This document shows, piece by piece, positions 1 through 13,987 of a stretch of DNA of 64,000 bases. Every line of letters starts with the position of its first letter. The stretch's first letter is position 1. The notes under the pieces were generated by a model, which saw only the letters and a list, made by a program, of their open reading frames with translations, had not been told where the DNA came from and made no database searches. Source of the DNA: Paramecium octaurelia (Eukaryota > Ciliophora > Oligohymenophorea > Peniculida > Parameciidae). A program made the position numbers and the translations under genes. Location of the stretch: the NCBI GenBank assembly GCA_905182995.1, contig CAJJDP010000066.1:372001-436000 (forward strand), in the 5' to 3' direction.

Positions 1-323
1 ACTTAAGTTACAAAATCTTTGAAAAGTTTTTCTGTGATTGAAATAAATTATATATAAATGTATATCATAAAAATAATTTATAATGCTGATATACTTATTT
101 TAAATTACTCTATCGATTGGAAAGGTTGCTTAATATGTATTGATTAGTTATTCCTACACTTCTTAAATAGAGTATTGCAAAGATGAAAATTATTAAAATT
201 TAAGCGTTTAGAATTCATCTTTGGTATAAAATTAATGTAATAATTAAAAATCAATTGGGTATTTAGATATGCAGCATTTGTGAAATAAAATGATGTATAT
301 TTTATATTATTTATAAATATTAA
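1..323. other. Upstream non-coding stretch
   Basis: AT-rich sequence before the first gene. Both strands carry only short frames without any coding character that I could support. It probably holds the promoter of the coiled-coil gene starting at 324 and perhaps the end of a gene outside the window. No telomeric repeats are present, so this is not a chromosome end. Confidence 0.5.
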
Positions 324-1926
324 ATGAATAATTCTCAAAAAAGCAAATCTGTTCGATCTGGTTCTGCAAGGGTGAGATCAGCTATTGAAAGAGCTGGTTT
401 GCTCCAACAAAGAGAACAATTACGTGAGATGCTTATAAGCAAATTTAGCAAAGATTATGCTCAGGGAAATAAAAACAAAGAACTTCTAATATAATAAATA
501 GTTAATGAATACTTTACAAATGAGCAAGTAATCAACATCTATTAAGTTAGGTTACAGAAAGCTCTCTAAAACAATTGAAAGCAAGAGTAATTGAAGCTGT
601 TCAAAAATAGAAGGCTCAGAGTCAGACATAGCATGTATCCTAGAATAATAATAATTCTCATTTTGACAATAAAAGTGAGTAGAAATCATAAATTCCTCGA
701 CCTCAGTCAGTCAGAAATTCAGCTAAATCGGAAGTTGATCAAGATTAGTATTCTGTAACTTCTTCTCAATTTGAAAAACAACCGAAATCTGTATATGTAG
801 TAGACGAGGAGGATGAATGGGCTGCATTAGTTAAATTTGATACAGAACTATATACTAAAGAGTAGCAACTTGAGTAATAGAGATAGGCTGAGTTTAAGAA
901 GAAGATGAAGACAGAATTAGATAGACAGTTGACAGAGAAGAAGAGGAGGTTGGAAATGGAGAAGAAACAAGAAGAAGCTTATGTCAAATTAAGAGATTAT
1001 CAGATGAATGTTTATGATTAAAGAGAAGAGCAAAAGAAGAGAGAGATTGCATAGAAATAATAAATAGAGAAAGAATAAAGAGATAGGTAAGTTAGAGAAG
1101 AAGAAAAAAGGAAGTATTTGGAGAAAAAGAAATAGTCAGAATTAGATGCCATTTTAGTTTAAAGAATTCAGGAAGAATTAAAGTAGGAATAAAGAGAAAC
1201 ATTATAAAAGAAAGAAATGGAAAAAAGAAAGTTCATTGAAATGATGGAAGAAAATGAAAAAAACAGATGCAAATAAATCTAAGATGAATAAACTGATAAA
1301 CAATTGGAAGTTGACATGCAAAGGAAGTATATCTAATTACAATAAAAGTTGGAAGAGGAGCGAGAAATGGAGAAAAAAGAAAGAGAAGACAAAATCAAAA
1401 AGATAATGAGTGATTTTTCATAGACTGTCGTAAAGAATCAGAAAGATTAAATAAAGTATGAAAATGCATAAACAATAGGGCTGAAGACGATAAAATGATG
1501 AAAGCTATATTAATGCAAAACGAGATTGAATAATAAGATGAAGAGATGAAGAAGAGACAAATCAAATCATAATAGTTGGAGATGAGAAAATACTTAATAA
1601 AGTAGATGGAGGATAAGAAGTAACCATATCATTATGACTTTAGATAGAAGCTGAAAGAAGAAGAAGAATTAAATAAGAAACAAGCCTAAGTTTGGCAACA
1701 GGACCTATAGACATTCCAAAAACATGAAAAATCTAAATATGATTACATAAAGGATGTGAATGTGAAGCATCAGGAGATCTTGAAGTAACAAATGGATGAG
1801 AAGAAGTCATAGCAAAGGCCAAGGAACAAAATGAACAACGAAGAATTAATGCATAATAAACCTTTACTGAAGGAATTGGCTGACAAACAAGATTCTATTA
1901 AGGTGAGGAAAATTAATATAGGATGA
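324..1926 (+). CDS. Long charged coiled-coil protein (trichohyalin/plectin-homology-like)
   Basis: The frame opens at ATG 324 and ends at TGA 1924-1926 after removal of two 23-nt introns (528-550 and 1456-1478); without the second, the frame stops at once. The product is about 518 residues. Residues 1-70 are a basic Ser-rich start followed by a short predicted helix that could be a dimerisation element. After about residue 150 nearly everything is Glu/Lys/Gln/Arg-rich helix, typical of a continuous coiled coil of the trichohyalin/plectin-homology kind found in many axonemal proteins. That family link is by composition only, and I do not recognise a specific orthologue. Glutamine is written mostly as TAA and TAG, and the frame is open only under the ciliate code. 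It lies 73 bp upstream of, and on the same strand as, the ribosomal protein gene. A structural ciliary or basal-body role is an inference. Confidence 0.8.
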
Positions 1927-1999
1927 GAATATTATTGATATAGATTATATATTAAGTATTTAAATGTGATTACAAATCTATAAATTAAATTATCAATAA

Positions 2000-2504
2000 A
2001 TGACTCATAGTTATGGTTTGAAGAAGGGCACAAGAAGCAAATTTGCAAAACCTTTTAGAGGACATGGAAACATCTCAATTCGTAAGACCCTTCAAACTTT
2101 CAGAAGAGGTAAGAATTACATGCAATTAAATTCAAGGTGATTTTGTCGATATTTTGGTTGATGGTGCTTAACACAAGGGAGTTCCATTTTAATATTATCA
2201 TGGCAGAACTGCAAGAGTATTCAATGTCAATCCAAGAGGAATTGGTGTCTCATTATAAAGAAGAGTCAGAGGAAGATATGTGGAGAAGCGATTCCATGTT
2301 AGAGCTGATCATTTGAGACCATCAAAATGCAGATAAGAATTTGTTAAAAGAGTTCAAGAGAATGACAAAAAGAAGACTGAAGCCAAGAAAAATAAATAAG
2401 TCATTTCAACCAAAAGATAACCAGTATAACCAAGAGGAGCTGCTGTTGTCATACCAAAATAAACAACCTTCTAACACCCAAAGGCTTTTGTAGAAATTAT
2501 TTGA
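2000..2504 (+). CDS. RPL21: 60S ribosomal protein eL21 (L21e)
   Basis: One 28-nt intron (2109-2136, ending CAAG) is removed to give about 158 residues, the normal length for L21e. The family hallmarks are in order: N-terminal KKGTR, then FAKPFRGHG, a GDFVDI strand directly after the intron junction, KGVPFQYYHGRTARVFNV in the SH3-like core, and a basic C-terminal half with KRVQEND. It is a structural protein of the large ribosomal subunit in the cytosol. Glutamine codons TAA and TAG lie within the conserved core, which is one of the clearest demonstrations of the genetic code here. The stop at 2502 is 91 bp from the converging end of the V-ATPase B gene. Confidence 0.95.
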
Positions 2505-2595
2505 TAAATAAATCAGTATATTAAATAAACAAAATAGAGAAATTCTATAATTTGGTATTATATGATTATGCTTATTTTTACTTGATACATCACAA

Positions 2596-4242
<1,647 letters not shown>

Positions 4243-4821
4243 AATATAAAATAAAGATATTTATGGTTTTAAGAATTTATTAACAAATATTAATATTTCC
4301 CTTCATTTATTCCATGGTCAACTCAAGAGATATCCTCTATTTCTAAAAGGCATCTTCCAAATTCTAGTTAAATATATCGCGCATGTCTGAAAATAAAGAA
4401 AAAATATAATATTTATGATAAGTTTATTCTATATAAGATTGTTCATGCATACAAATCAATTGATTTAGTTATAAGTATTTCAGGATCTCTTATTAATTAA
4501 TAGTTTCTTCTATTAAATCGACAAATTGACAACTGATTCCTTAAACAAATATAATATAGGATTCTGCGAAACCAAATTTAGAATTTATTATTCATTTGAG
4601 ACAATTATAATTAAATTAACGGAAATATATTTATTCAATATTATCCAAATGATGATTGGAAGTATGTATTTATTTTGATTGTAAAATTCTTAAGATTTCT
4701 AATTGCATGACTCTGTTAAATAATAGACATTTTACCTAATATTTATTAAATCAATAAGTAGACAAAATGAATAGAAGGATTGTTTAAGTTATTTATTGTT
4801 GTATTTACATATAAACTTCAT
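4243..4821 (-). pseudogene. Possible small gene or relic upstream of VMA2
   Basis: The minus strand carries coding-looking stretches with acidic and Gln-rich composition. One is an ATG at 4821 followed, after a likely 23-nt intron (GTAAAA...ACAG), by a helical segment. An in-frame TGA near 4587-4585 interrupts it, and then a longer open stretch includes an ATG at 4384 (MRDIFNQNLEDAF). That last frame does not stop until 4217, inside the VMA2 coding sequence, so it cannot be an intact separate gene as read. Either an unrecognised intron restores it or it is a decaying gene. I do not recognise the family. Confidence 0.25.
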
Positions 4822-4860
4822 GATTTATTCAGATATTTATTTATACTTGATATCAATTTT

Positions 4861-5315
4861 TCAGTTTAAAAGTGACTCTATTTTAATTTTGTCAACTTCG
4901 GTTAAAGCAGATATATATTCTGATATTCTGGCATGTGTTGGAGATCCTTCGATCCTTTTCTCTAGGGAATCAATCTTAGTTTTCATTTGAATATTTTCTT
5001 TAGTCAATAAAGAATTTTCTGTTAATAGTTTTTTCTAACTTCACTTTAATTATTACATTTTAATCTTTGAGATTTTTGATAGTTCTTTACAATTAAATTA
5101 TTTCCAAATCACGATCAAGTAATTATTTTTACATTTGTAGATTTGATTATTTTACAACATTTTCTTTGAGCTAATTAAAATACAAAATTACTTCTGACTT
5201 ATTGTTTCTCCTCCTCAATACTCTCCGCTACAGTAGTTTTGGTGCAACTTAATTTATCTGTCCGTATATCCACGAGAGAACTCATCTATTAATTTTATGA
5301 ATCATCATGCTTCAT
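4861..5315 (-). CDS. Small coiled-coil protein, start and splicing uncertain
   Basis: Reading the minus strand, the last exon is clear: a Leu/Lys/Glu heptad-rich helix that ends with TGA at 4863-4861. It joins through a 22-nt intron (GTAATA...GTTAG, near 5014-5035) to a preceding helical exon. Further upstream a second intron of about 28 nt starting with GTCAG would be needed to reach ATG 5315, or the later ATG at 5285. The product would be about 130 residues with a central coiled coil. The weak 5' splice site and the overlap of a few bases with coding-like sequence on the other strand lower my confidence. Function is unknown. Confidence 0.4.
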
Positions 5316-6645
5316 TGTAGAATTGAACTTCGATTCCTCTGCTTGCTTGAATAAAAGGTATAAGCAACCTATGTGAACATCCTTAATTTAATATCAGAGT
5401 AGGGAGTTCTTATACACAAAGTAGATCCACAAATTGGTTACTTATTAGGTAGAGCAGGAGCTCTGATGATAGTAACAGGAGAGTTTTTTCTTGTTTCAAA
5501 ATGCTTTTACAATAAGGAAGTTGACTATCTATGGTAAATGTTCTAAGATGAAATAGACTTCTGTTTACTTGGGTGAGTGGCAACATATATTAAACAAGAA
5601 ATTAAAATAAAATAATTGTACAATAATTTAAATTTAGATGAAAAATAAAAATTATTATCCAATCTTATTATCATTAAACTCAATTCTATAATTTTAGTAA
5701 GGCTACAATAATTATTTTATTCTAATTTTCTGTATGTGAATCATTAAAGGTTAGTCCCTCTCATAATACTCTTTTATTTCCTATCATTTTTGTTTTTTGA
5801 GAAGGCCTAATCATTATTATTCCTAAAATTTTTTCTAAATTTGTTAAGTATCTTAATAATCTCACTAAATAAATTGATTCAAATTATTATACTTAATTTG
5901 TTGTGCATCGTGTATCCCACTCTTCCATGAAATCTTGAAGTCATCTAAAAGTAAAATTAATTTTGCCGTTGCACTACTATTTCTAAGATATTAAAAAGTA
6001 ACATTTTTTATTTATTTTTCAATGCTTTTTTGAAGGATCCTTAATTTATTCATCATCTATCTCTCAATAGTTATTAATAATCTAGGAATCAGTTATGCAA
6101 CAGAGAATTAGCTCGATGAAATGGAATTTGAACAACTTCAAAAATTCTAGTTTAAGTTTTTCATATATACCAATTAGTTATAAAAAGCCCTTAGCAGCCT
6201 ATTGTTTTTATTTAAAAATTAAATCTTGGCAAATGTTTTATTATTTTAAACTTTCTCTCACATAGGTTTTAAGCTATTAATTAATGCATTCTGAATTACT
6301 TTCTTAAACTAGAATAATGAGAAATGGTGATTTGACCATTATTTTTAGTATTTAAAAATTTTTGGAATCACAAAGCTTAATTATTTTATGAATTCGCCAA
6401 GGTACAGATTTCTACTATTAAATAAGAAGTAATTAATTTCATCATGTCGTCTTATTAAGGCAAAGAGTTTTATTTCCTTGTTGAATGAATATTCTTAATA
6501 ATAATAACCTAAATAGATTAAGAATACATAAGTAGAACATCTTATTTTTGATATTTTAAACTCTTTTGAAACAAATGAGTATTTTAATAGGAATAGTGTA
6601 AGAGTGATGGTATATAAAAAAGATGATATAATATCAGTCAATTGA
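5307..6645 (+). pseudogene. Probable decayed gene with in-frame UGA codons
   Basis: The plus strand shows several coding-like blocks. The first runs from ATG 5307 to TGA 5575-5577 (contains GYLLGRAGALMIVTGEFF). The last block is an open frame ending at TGA 6643-6645, with an internal ATG at 6388 (MNSPRYRFLLLNKK). Reading backward from it in the same frame, UGA codons fall near 6325 and 6290 inside otherwise plausible protein, and a frame change is needed near 6100. No pair of short introns that I could find removes all of them. A minus-strand frame at 5862-6056 (about 64 codons) is also open, so strand assignment in the middle is not certain. Because UGA is rare in such AT-rich DNA, open frames alone are weak evidence. 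I do not recognise the ancestor. Confidence 0.3.
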
Positions 6646-6718
6646 TAAATGATATTTATACTTAATTTTTGCAATAATAAATTTTAAGAAAATCCAAAAC
6701 TCTATTTTTTTCTTACAA

Positions 6719-9700
6719 ATGAGTACATGGCAACAAATAGGCTATTTGGTTAAAAAAAATTTGTTGATCAGTATGAGAAACAAAGAGTTCCTCGTTGAGT
6801 CAATTTTACCAATTGTTGTGGCAGCAATGCTTTCATTAAAAGGTATATTAGAGATTATGATGATTAGCTCAAATATAGGCTATTTAGTAATTGATGCCTT
6901 TGCTATATTGTCTTGCGTTGAATTCCACACAAAGATCTATGTTGATTAAGTTGGTAGAAGAGAAAAGTAAAAGGTATAAAGAATTATAGAAAGTAAGTAT
7001 ATCAATACATTACTCATTAGATTATGGGCATGAAAGATAACGCATATCTTTTAGGTTGGTTAATAACTGGTTATATAAGAATTGGAATTGTAAGTATACT
7101 CATTATATTCTAGTCTTTAATAATATTTGAAGTCTGCTGGTATTTGTGTAATATTGCATTCAATATTGAATGGGATGAAGAATTTCATGTATCTTTTCTA
7201 TCTATGTTGTGGCCATACGTATTATTTGCTTTTGCCGTAAGACTATATAATAAAATTGATAGGCTATGAATTAGAATTTTTTTTTATCCAGTTTGTTTAA
7301 TGAAGTTAAAATAGCTGGAGAGATGTAATCATTTGTATAGATTGCTTTTACCTTTTTCATCTATTTTTCTTTTGTAGCTAAATTGGCTAACAAGACGATA
7401 TTTTACATTATTTTGACCCTTGTAAGTCCATAATGTGGAATAGCCTTCTCCTATATATCAGCAATGAATAGTTCAAGTGGTAATGACTTAACGAAATTGA
7501 ATTTATTCCCTACTGATATCATAAGTAGTACATATTCGACGTAAATGGCTGGAATCCAACTAGGAGTTCAGTTAGTTGCTTATTTAATATTGTTTTTATA
7601 TTGTGAATAGGTGGTTCCAAATGAATATGGAATAGCTAAGCATCCATTATTTATATTTGGAGTCTCTTCTCAGAAGAAAGTAAAAGTGAGTTAATATGAC
7701 CATGAAGCTAATTTGGAAGTTAATAATAGTGATGCTCCTTTAAGTTCTGCTATGTACACAGAGGAAATAAAAATGAATAAATCACCAAGTATAACAATTT
7801 AGAACTTGTTGAAAAAGTTTGGAGATTTGAATGCTGTAAATAATTTGAGTCTCGCTTTGTATGAATCCCAGATTTTCTGTTTACTTGGACATAATGGAGC
7901 TGGCAAGACTACAGCCATAAGTTTATTAACAGGAATGATTCAAAAGACTTCAGGTTAAGTCACCATGTATGGGATGAATTTGGACAGACATTTATCTGAT
8001 ATAAGAAAGTCATTAGGATTATGTACTTAGAAAGATTGTCTGTACAATGAATTAACGGTGAAAGAACATTTAACATTTATTAGTGGTATCAAAGGAAGGA
8101 TTGACAAAAAGGAAATGATCCTAATTATGAAGACAACTGAATTATTAGATGAATAGGATAAATAAGTGTAAGAACTATCAGGAGGTTCAAAAAGGAAATT
8201 ATCTTTGGCTATGAGTTTGGTTGGAGATTCAAAAATCATATTTTTAGATGAACCAACTTCCGGGATGGATGCTTATGCAAGGAGATCAATTTGGAATATT
8301 TTGGAGAGGATCAGAGAAGATAAAAGAACTATTATATTGACTACACATCATCTAGATGAAGCAGAAATACTAGCTAATAGAATTGGAATAATGTCTAAAG
8401 GTCAATTATTAGCAGTAGGATCTTCAGATTACATAAAAAGGAAGTTTGGAGAAGGATACAATTTAAAATTATCATTTGATGATGCAAATTTAAGAAACAC
8501 AATCTAGGAGAAGGTTTATTAAATGGTTCCTAATAGTTTCTTAGAATCAGAACACTCTAATAATAATAAACTTGTATTCAATATTCCATTTTCTTCTAAA
8601 GGCAAATTAAGTGACTTATTTTATAATTTGGAATCATTAGATGTTAAAATTGGTTTAGAGATGAAAACTTTAGAAGATGCCTTTGTAAAAATTGGACTTG
8701 AAGATGAAAAGAGCCACTTAAATGATGTCAGAAAGAGTGAAATCAAAGTTGCTAAATTAAGTATGGGAATTCCAGAGAACAACGAAGATGCAGAAGAATT
8801 TGAAAAGGAGTATTAAAATATCCTAGAAGAAGGAGAAAATACTGAAAATGACAATAATGTCACTGAGTTTCATTAGGAAAAACAACTACTTCAAGATGTC
8901 CCAGAATGTTTAAAAAATGAACCATCTTATAAATTTTCATCGCAATTATTAGCAATCTTTTTAAGAAGATACTATACTGTGGTCAGAACTAGCACTAATT
9001 ACTTCTCTATCATAATCCCAATGATTACTTTTGTTTTAGGTATGAGTACCGTAGCTGGAGTAGATTTTGATGAATTATTACATAATGTATTCCCTGAAAT
9101 GGACATTGAAAATTTAAAAGAAGCCGTAGAATTTTTCAAGATTTCATTGCTTGCTAGTTGTAGTGTGTTGGCATTTTGTTTTAATGCAACTGTCTACATA
9201 TCATAACCAGTCTTAGAGAAAGAAACTTATTTAAAGTAAGCTTTAATAGGGATGGGATGTAGATCTTTTCCATATTGGTTTGGTACTTTAATTTTTGACT
9301 ACATGGTTTATTTATGTTACGTAGCCTTATTTTATATAATTTCTGCCTCATTGAATTTAGATATTGCATTTAAATATTGGAAGACAGGATTATCATGTTA
9401 CATTCTCTTTGGTTTCAGCTATATTCTATTTGCTTATCTTATGGGATTTTTGTTTAAAACTCTGGAGAACGCATTAAAATTATATTCAATGTTTTGCTTT
9501 TTTGCTAACTTTTGTGTTCCTTTCATTGTAATAGCTTTTGTTGACTTCTTTTATTAGGAGTTCAATAATGAAATTGCCAAATAATTCATCTATATATTCT
9601 AAGTGCTCTTTGTAGTTGTATCTCCATTTTATGCCTTTTTTGAGGCTTGCACATTTTTAGCAGATAATTTTTAAAAAATTTATGATTTAAATCTATACTC

Positions 9701-10939
9701 AACTCCATAATTAATCCAAAGAACTTATATATTCCAATTAATCTTACTTGGGTAAATCATTATTCAAATATTAATTCTTTATCTAATTGAATCAAAAAGT
9801 CTAACTGCCCCAAGAAGCAACTCAAACTCAAAGCCATTAACTGATCAATTAGAATAAGAAATCCTAGAAGAAAGAACTAGAATTCAAAAATCTAAAAAAT
9901 ATGACCCAATTGTTTGCAAATTTCTAGAAAAAGAATATATTAAGGATAAACCAACATTGCAACAATTAACATTTGGGGTTAAGAAGGGTGAGATATTTGG
10001 AATTATAGGTCCCAATGGTGCAGGTAAGTCTACACTTATCAATGTATTCACTGGAATCAACTCTCCCACTAAAGGACTTGCTTTAATTAAGGGAGTAGAA
10101 CCTAATTAACGCAATCAAAAGGTTATGTAACATGTAGGAATTTGCCCATAATTTGATTGCATTTGGGAGAATCTAACACCAATAGAACATCTACAACTCT
10201 TTGGTAGAATCAAAGGTTTAACTGGATAAGATCTATCAAAAGCAATGAAGTACTTTATCAAGACTATGTAATTGGATTTATTTGTAAAGACAAAAGCAGG
10301 ATAGTTAAGTGGAGGAAATAAGAGAAAACTCTGTGTTGCAGATGCCTTGATAGGAGGAAGTGATATTACCTTTTTTGATGAGCCAAGTACAGGAGTCGAT
10401 CCTATTTCAAGGAGATTTCTCTTTAATACTCTTTAGAGAAATATTCGATTAAGAAATTGTTCTGCTATTATGACCACTCACACAATTGAAGAGGCTGAAA
10501 GTTTAAGTCAGCGTTTGGGTATATTAATTGCTGGACAATTTAAATGTTTAGGAACTCCTTAATATCTTAGACAGTAAATTATATATTTTATTCATTTAGA
10601 AAATATAGCAAAGGATATCAAATTGAGATTAAGCATAACAATAATGAAGAGGTCTAGGATATAGCTGAGTAGGTTGCTAAAATGTTTCCAAACTCATAAA
10701 TGATGGAAGATAAAAGGAGTGGATTCATGACCTTTAAGTTTGATGATGAAGATTTCAGTTTTTATAGAACATTCTAATATTTTGAAACACTGATAAAAGA
10801 GAAACTAATTGAAGATTTTCAAATTAATGAAAAGTAATTTTATTGTATATTATTTAATAGTTCACTTGAGCATATATTTATTCATTTGAGTAAGATCTAA
10901 TAGGAAATTAATGAGAAAGAGGGTTTAGTATTTGATTGA
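6719..10939 (+). CDS. ABC transporter, subfamily A type, two nucleotide-binding domains
   Basis: The frame from ATG 6719 to TGA 10937-10939 encodes about 1,380 residues in the order TMD1-NBD1-TMD2-NBD2. NBD1 has Walker [10 protein letters not shown] near residue 376, a signature [10 protein letters not shown], Walker B with LDEPTSGMD, and an H-loop [12 protein letters not shown]2 follows an acidic linker. NBD2 has GPNGAGKST near residue 1081, [20 protein letters not shown] and TTHTIEEAE, then a C-terminal regulatory extension. All ATPase residues look intact. Two introns are clear (GTAAGA...GATAG, 26 nt, near 7240; and 10574-10599). A third between about 6970 and 7020 is needed to join TM1 to the [12 protein letters not shown] region, but its exact ends are ambiguous (a 20-nt GTATAA...AAAG intron gives the right phase). 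The family moves lipids across membranes. TM1 leads almost directly into the MGM segment, so the large first extracellular domain of animal ABCA proteins is absent. Confidence 0.9.
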
Positions 10940-11015
10940 GGATCTTTTTATTTGTATATTAATATTCAAAATCAAAACAAAAAAAGAAAAATTAATTAAA
11001 AATAACTCACAAAAT

Positions 11016-13048
11016 TCATTTAAGCAATATTTTAATTTGCTCTCTCAAAATTTCTGGACTTAACAATAATTATTGTTATTGTAATTTTTAGTTCTTTTTG
11101 ATTTACTCAATCAAAGACTTAGATAATTGTAACGATTTAGTTTGAACATTGAAGAGTATAATTTAATTGTAATTAAGCAACAATAGTAACATAACAGATA
11201 GTTATGTTACAAAATTATCTTAAGGATTATTATTTAGATAATCTACTAGACAATTAATTATGGTTTTTAAATCTTTAATGTCTTGAGGTGTATAGAGCTA
11301 TTCTCTCACATTGTTAATAGTGATCTTATGTTGATTTAATAAGGACTCAATATCCTTTTTGATTGCTATGTGATTGGGTATGAGGTCAAATTGTATTTGA
11401 ATGATTTTCAGTAATTGTAGGATACTATTTTTTTATTGGCTTATAGGAGACAAGGCATTATCTTAGAAATGATTGCTAAATGTTCGTTTTAATCTTAAGT
11501 TTGAACAAGCATTAAAGTACCCATTAGCTATAATGTGGTTAAGTGGTTCTCTAGACTTTTCTTCAATTTGGAATTCATTTACTTTTACAACATTAGATGA
11601 GTTTTCTTATTCATGTACATATTTATTAGATGTATTTGTAGAATTAGATTACAAATTACTAGGAGTTCTATATGAATCATTATTATTAGTTGAGTATTTT
11701 TTATTTGGAAGAGGAGGAGTATGTGCATTTTCTAAGAATTTGATAAGTTCGACTCTTTGGGTGGTGAATTTGAGAAAGGAATTATTATTTCTTTCTCTTT
11801 CTGATTCTTAGGTGTAGGCAGTAATATTTCTTTAAGGAGTGATTTTTCGATTATCTGGTTGTAGATATGAGATTTTAGTTTTTGTGTAGAATTTGCCTTT
11901 CTATCTCTCACTTGATTTGTCTGCATCATTAGTTGGAGTGGCATTGCTCATACTTCTATTGTGTCTACTAACAAAATGATAAGTTCCCATGCTTTCAGTT
12001 CTTTGCTTGGCTCTTTGATAAGGTTTGATTTCCACGAAACTTAAATTTTATTTAATTTATGTTGATTCTTATTATTGACTTTAATATTAGGAATACGTAT
12101 TCTTTTGAATGACAGGTAATGCTTGATTGATTTCTGGTAGAGTTGTAGTTTGTTCTTGCATTCCAGCCAATGAAAAGAGTTGATCCCAAGAGATTCTTTT
12201 TTCTTCATTGATTTATAAACATCCCTTGATGATCTTGATAGTTTATTCGGAGACTTTTGGAAAAGGAGGAAATTCTAAAGGCTTGAGGAATAAAATAGAA
12301 AATGTACTTTGGTATCCAATTTGGCCATTAATTCAACTAGATTTTAAGAATGCCAAGGAGTGATACCATAGATCAATTCATAAAATATGAGACCTAGGGA
12401 CCAGATATCGCATTTAGAGGTGTAGGATTGTCTTTTTAAGATTTGAGGACTCATGTAAAGTGGTGTACCTACTAATGAATTCATAATGGTGTCAATATGA
12501 GAATCAACTTATTTGGCAAATCCAAAATCTGTTATTTTGAATACACCATCATGGATCATTATATTGGCGGGTTTAATATCTCTGTGAATGATTCCTATTT
12601 TTAGTAATGCTTTAATGCCATGGAGTAAATCCTTTAAAACATTGATTGCATCATTTTCTGGGATCGACCTAATATTATGGGTTAAGTCATACTTTCTCTT
12701 TTTGAGGTATTCCCTGAGATCGCCACCGTTACAAAACTCAGTTACGATGTAAGTATTATTCACACTTTATAAAACATCAATCAATCTAACAATATTCTTA
12801 TCCTCAATCAATTTCATAATCTCAATTTCTGAAGCAATGAGTTAACTTGCATAATCTGTTAGTAATATTTTTTTGTCCACTATTTTTAATGCAACAATCT
12901 TATCTGTAATAGATAACAATAAAAAATTACTATCAACAATGTTTCTTCCAGCATAAACTGTACCATAGGCACCCTTTCCTAATTTTGCTTTGAAACTAAA
13001 CTGATAATTCTGAATTTTCTTATCTGGAGGGTATTGTAGAAATTACAT
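11016..13048 (-). CDS. ULK/ATG1-like serine/threonine protein kinase
   Basis: From ATG 13048 to TGA 11018-11016, about 659 residues after removing introns at 12904-12930 (27 nt, CAG end) and 12282-12307 (26 nt). The N-terminal kinase domain is complete: glycine loop [14 protein letters not shown]-site lysine K46 in ALKIV, catalytic HRDIKPAN with D148, DFG with D165, then [22 protein letters not shown] and PW. The MSPQ activation segment and WDQLF end resemble ULK/ATG1-type kinases, greatly expanded in ciliates. The C-terminal 380 residues are Asn/Gln/Ser-rich and probably disordered, with a helical Gln-rich end. The 27-nt intron in the N-lobe is a multiple of three with no UGA, so a retained copy would only insert nine residues between the glycine loop and the lysine. 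Substrate is unknown. Confidence 0.9.
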
Positions 13049-13987
13049 TTTGAATTTGAAAAATAATTAAATAACAACGAATGCAATTTGCGCAATTCTT
13101 TATTCAAATCTCAATTATAATTAAATATCACTCATAAATAATCACATCCACATGATCAATTTCTATTTACTTTGTAACTCAAATCTAGTATTTTTCATTC
13201 TTTATTTTGCATAATCAGTGAGCAAAGTTAAAATAACAATCATTTATTCTACCTTAGATTTTCTAGCTTTCTAGCTTTCTCACATTATTACAATTTACTA
13301 AACATTAATTATAATAATTGAATATCAAAAGTATATTCATTTTATATAAAAAGTATTAAGGAGATATCATAATTCTATATGATTAGAAAACTTAAAGATG
13401 CATATATTCATTTTTAATCTGATAGATGTGTTATTGTTTATCTGAACCATAATTCATGGTTCCCATTAGTATACATCTTTATTATAGTAGGAATGCTATT
13501 ACTAAATTTTATTTTTTATTTATATACTGCTAGTTATTGTGTATATATATAAATAATATTATATTTCCTATCAATCTAATGCATTCTTTCTCATTTGTAA
13601 ATATTGCTTGATCATTAGTTTTTATACTTATATGATATGTCGTCTCTCATATTTTTATTATCCAAATAATAAATGTAAGTTTCATTAATATCATGCATTC
13701 TCCTCAATTTCAGAGATCTCTATGAGAATGATAAAAGCAAAATTACAATAAATTTTATTTATAATATGAAGTTTAAAATATTAATTGATTAATCAATGTC
13801 CGTCATCAATTTTAATAAAAATCTCAATTATTATTCGATGTATAATAATATTAAAACAACGTATCCAAAAGAATAATCTGGAAATAAAAATTATTGAAGA
13901 AAATTGATCAAAATTCTCTTTATCCTAATATCTCAACTTTAAATTCCAATATCCTAAATCCCTATCTTTAATAATATATTTTAAGAA
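13049..13987. other. Intergenic stretch between divergent genes
   Basis: About 940 bases separate two divergently transcribed genes, unusually long here. The sequence is extremely AT-rich with TATATA runs. A CTAGCTTT unit is repeated near 13260-13280. A minus-strand frame between about 13215 and 13640 lacks UGA for over 130 codons, but its composition is what random AT-rich DNA would give, so I do not call a gene. It probably holds the promoters of the kinase and of the jacalin-fold gene. Confidence 0.4.

Noticed and set aside
2000..2504. Bacterial-like operon structure from closely spaced same-strand genes
   Set aside because: Genes alternate strands, carry spliceosomal introns and lack ribosome-binding sites; the compact spacing is normal for ciliate macronuclear DNA.
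13255..13290. CTAGCTTT short tandem repeat
   Set aside because: Only about two to three partial copies; not enough for a satellite or regulatory array.
13215..13640. Minus-strand frame of over 130 codons without UGA in the 13-kb intergenic stretch
   Set aside because: At this base composition UGA is rare, so frames of this length are expected by chance; the residue mix is what AT-rich DNA gives and no start, intron or family supports it.
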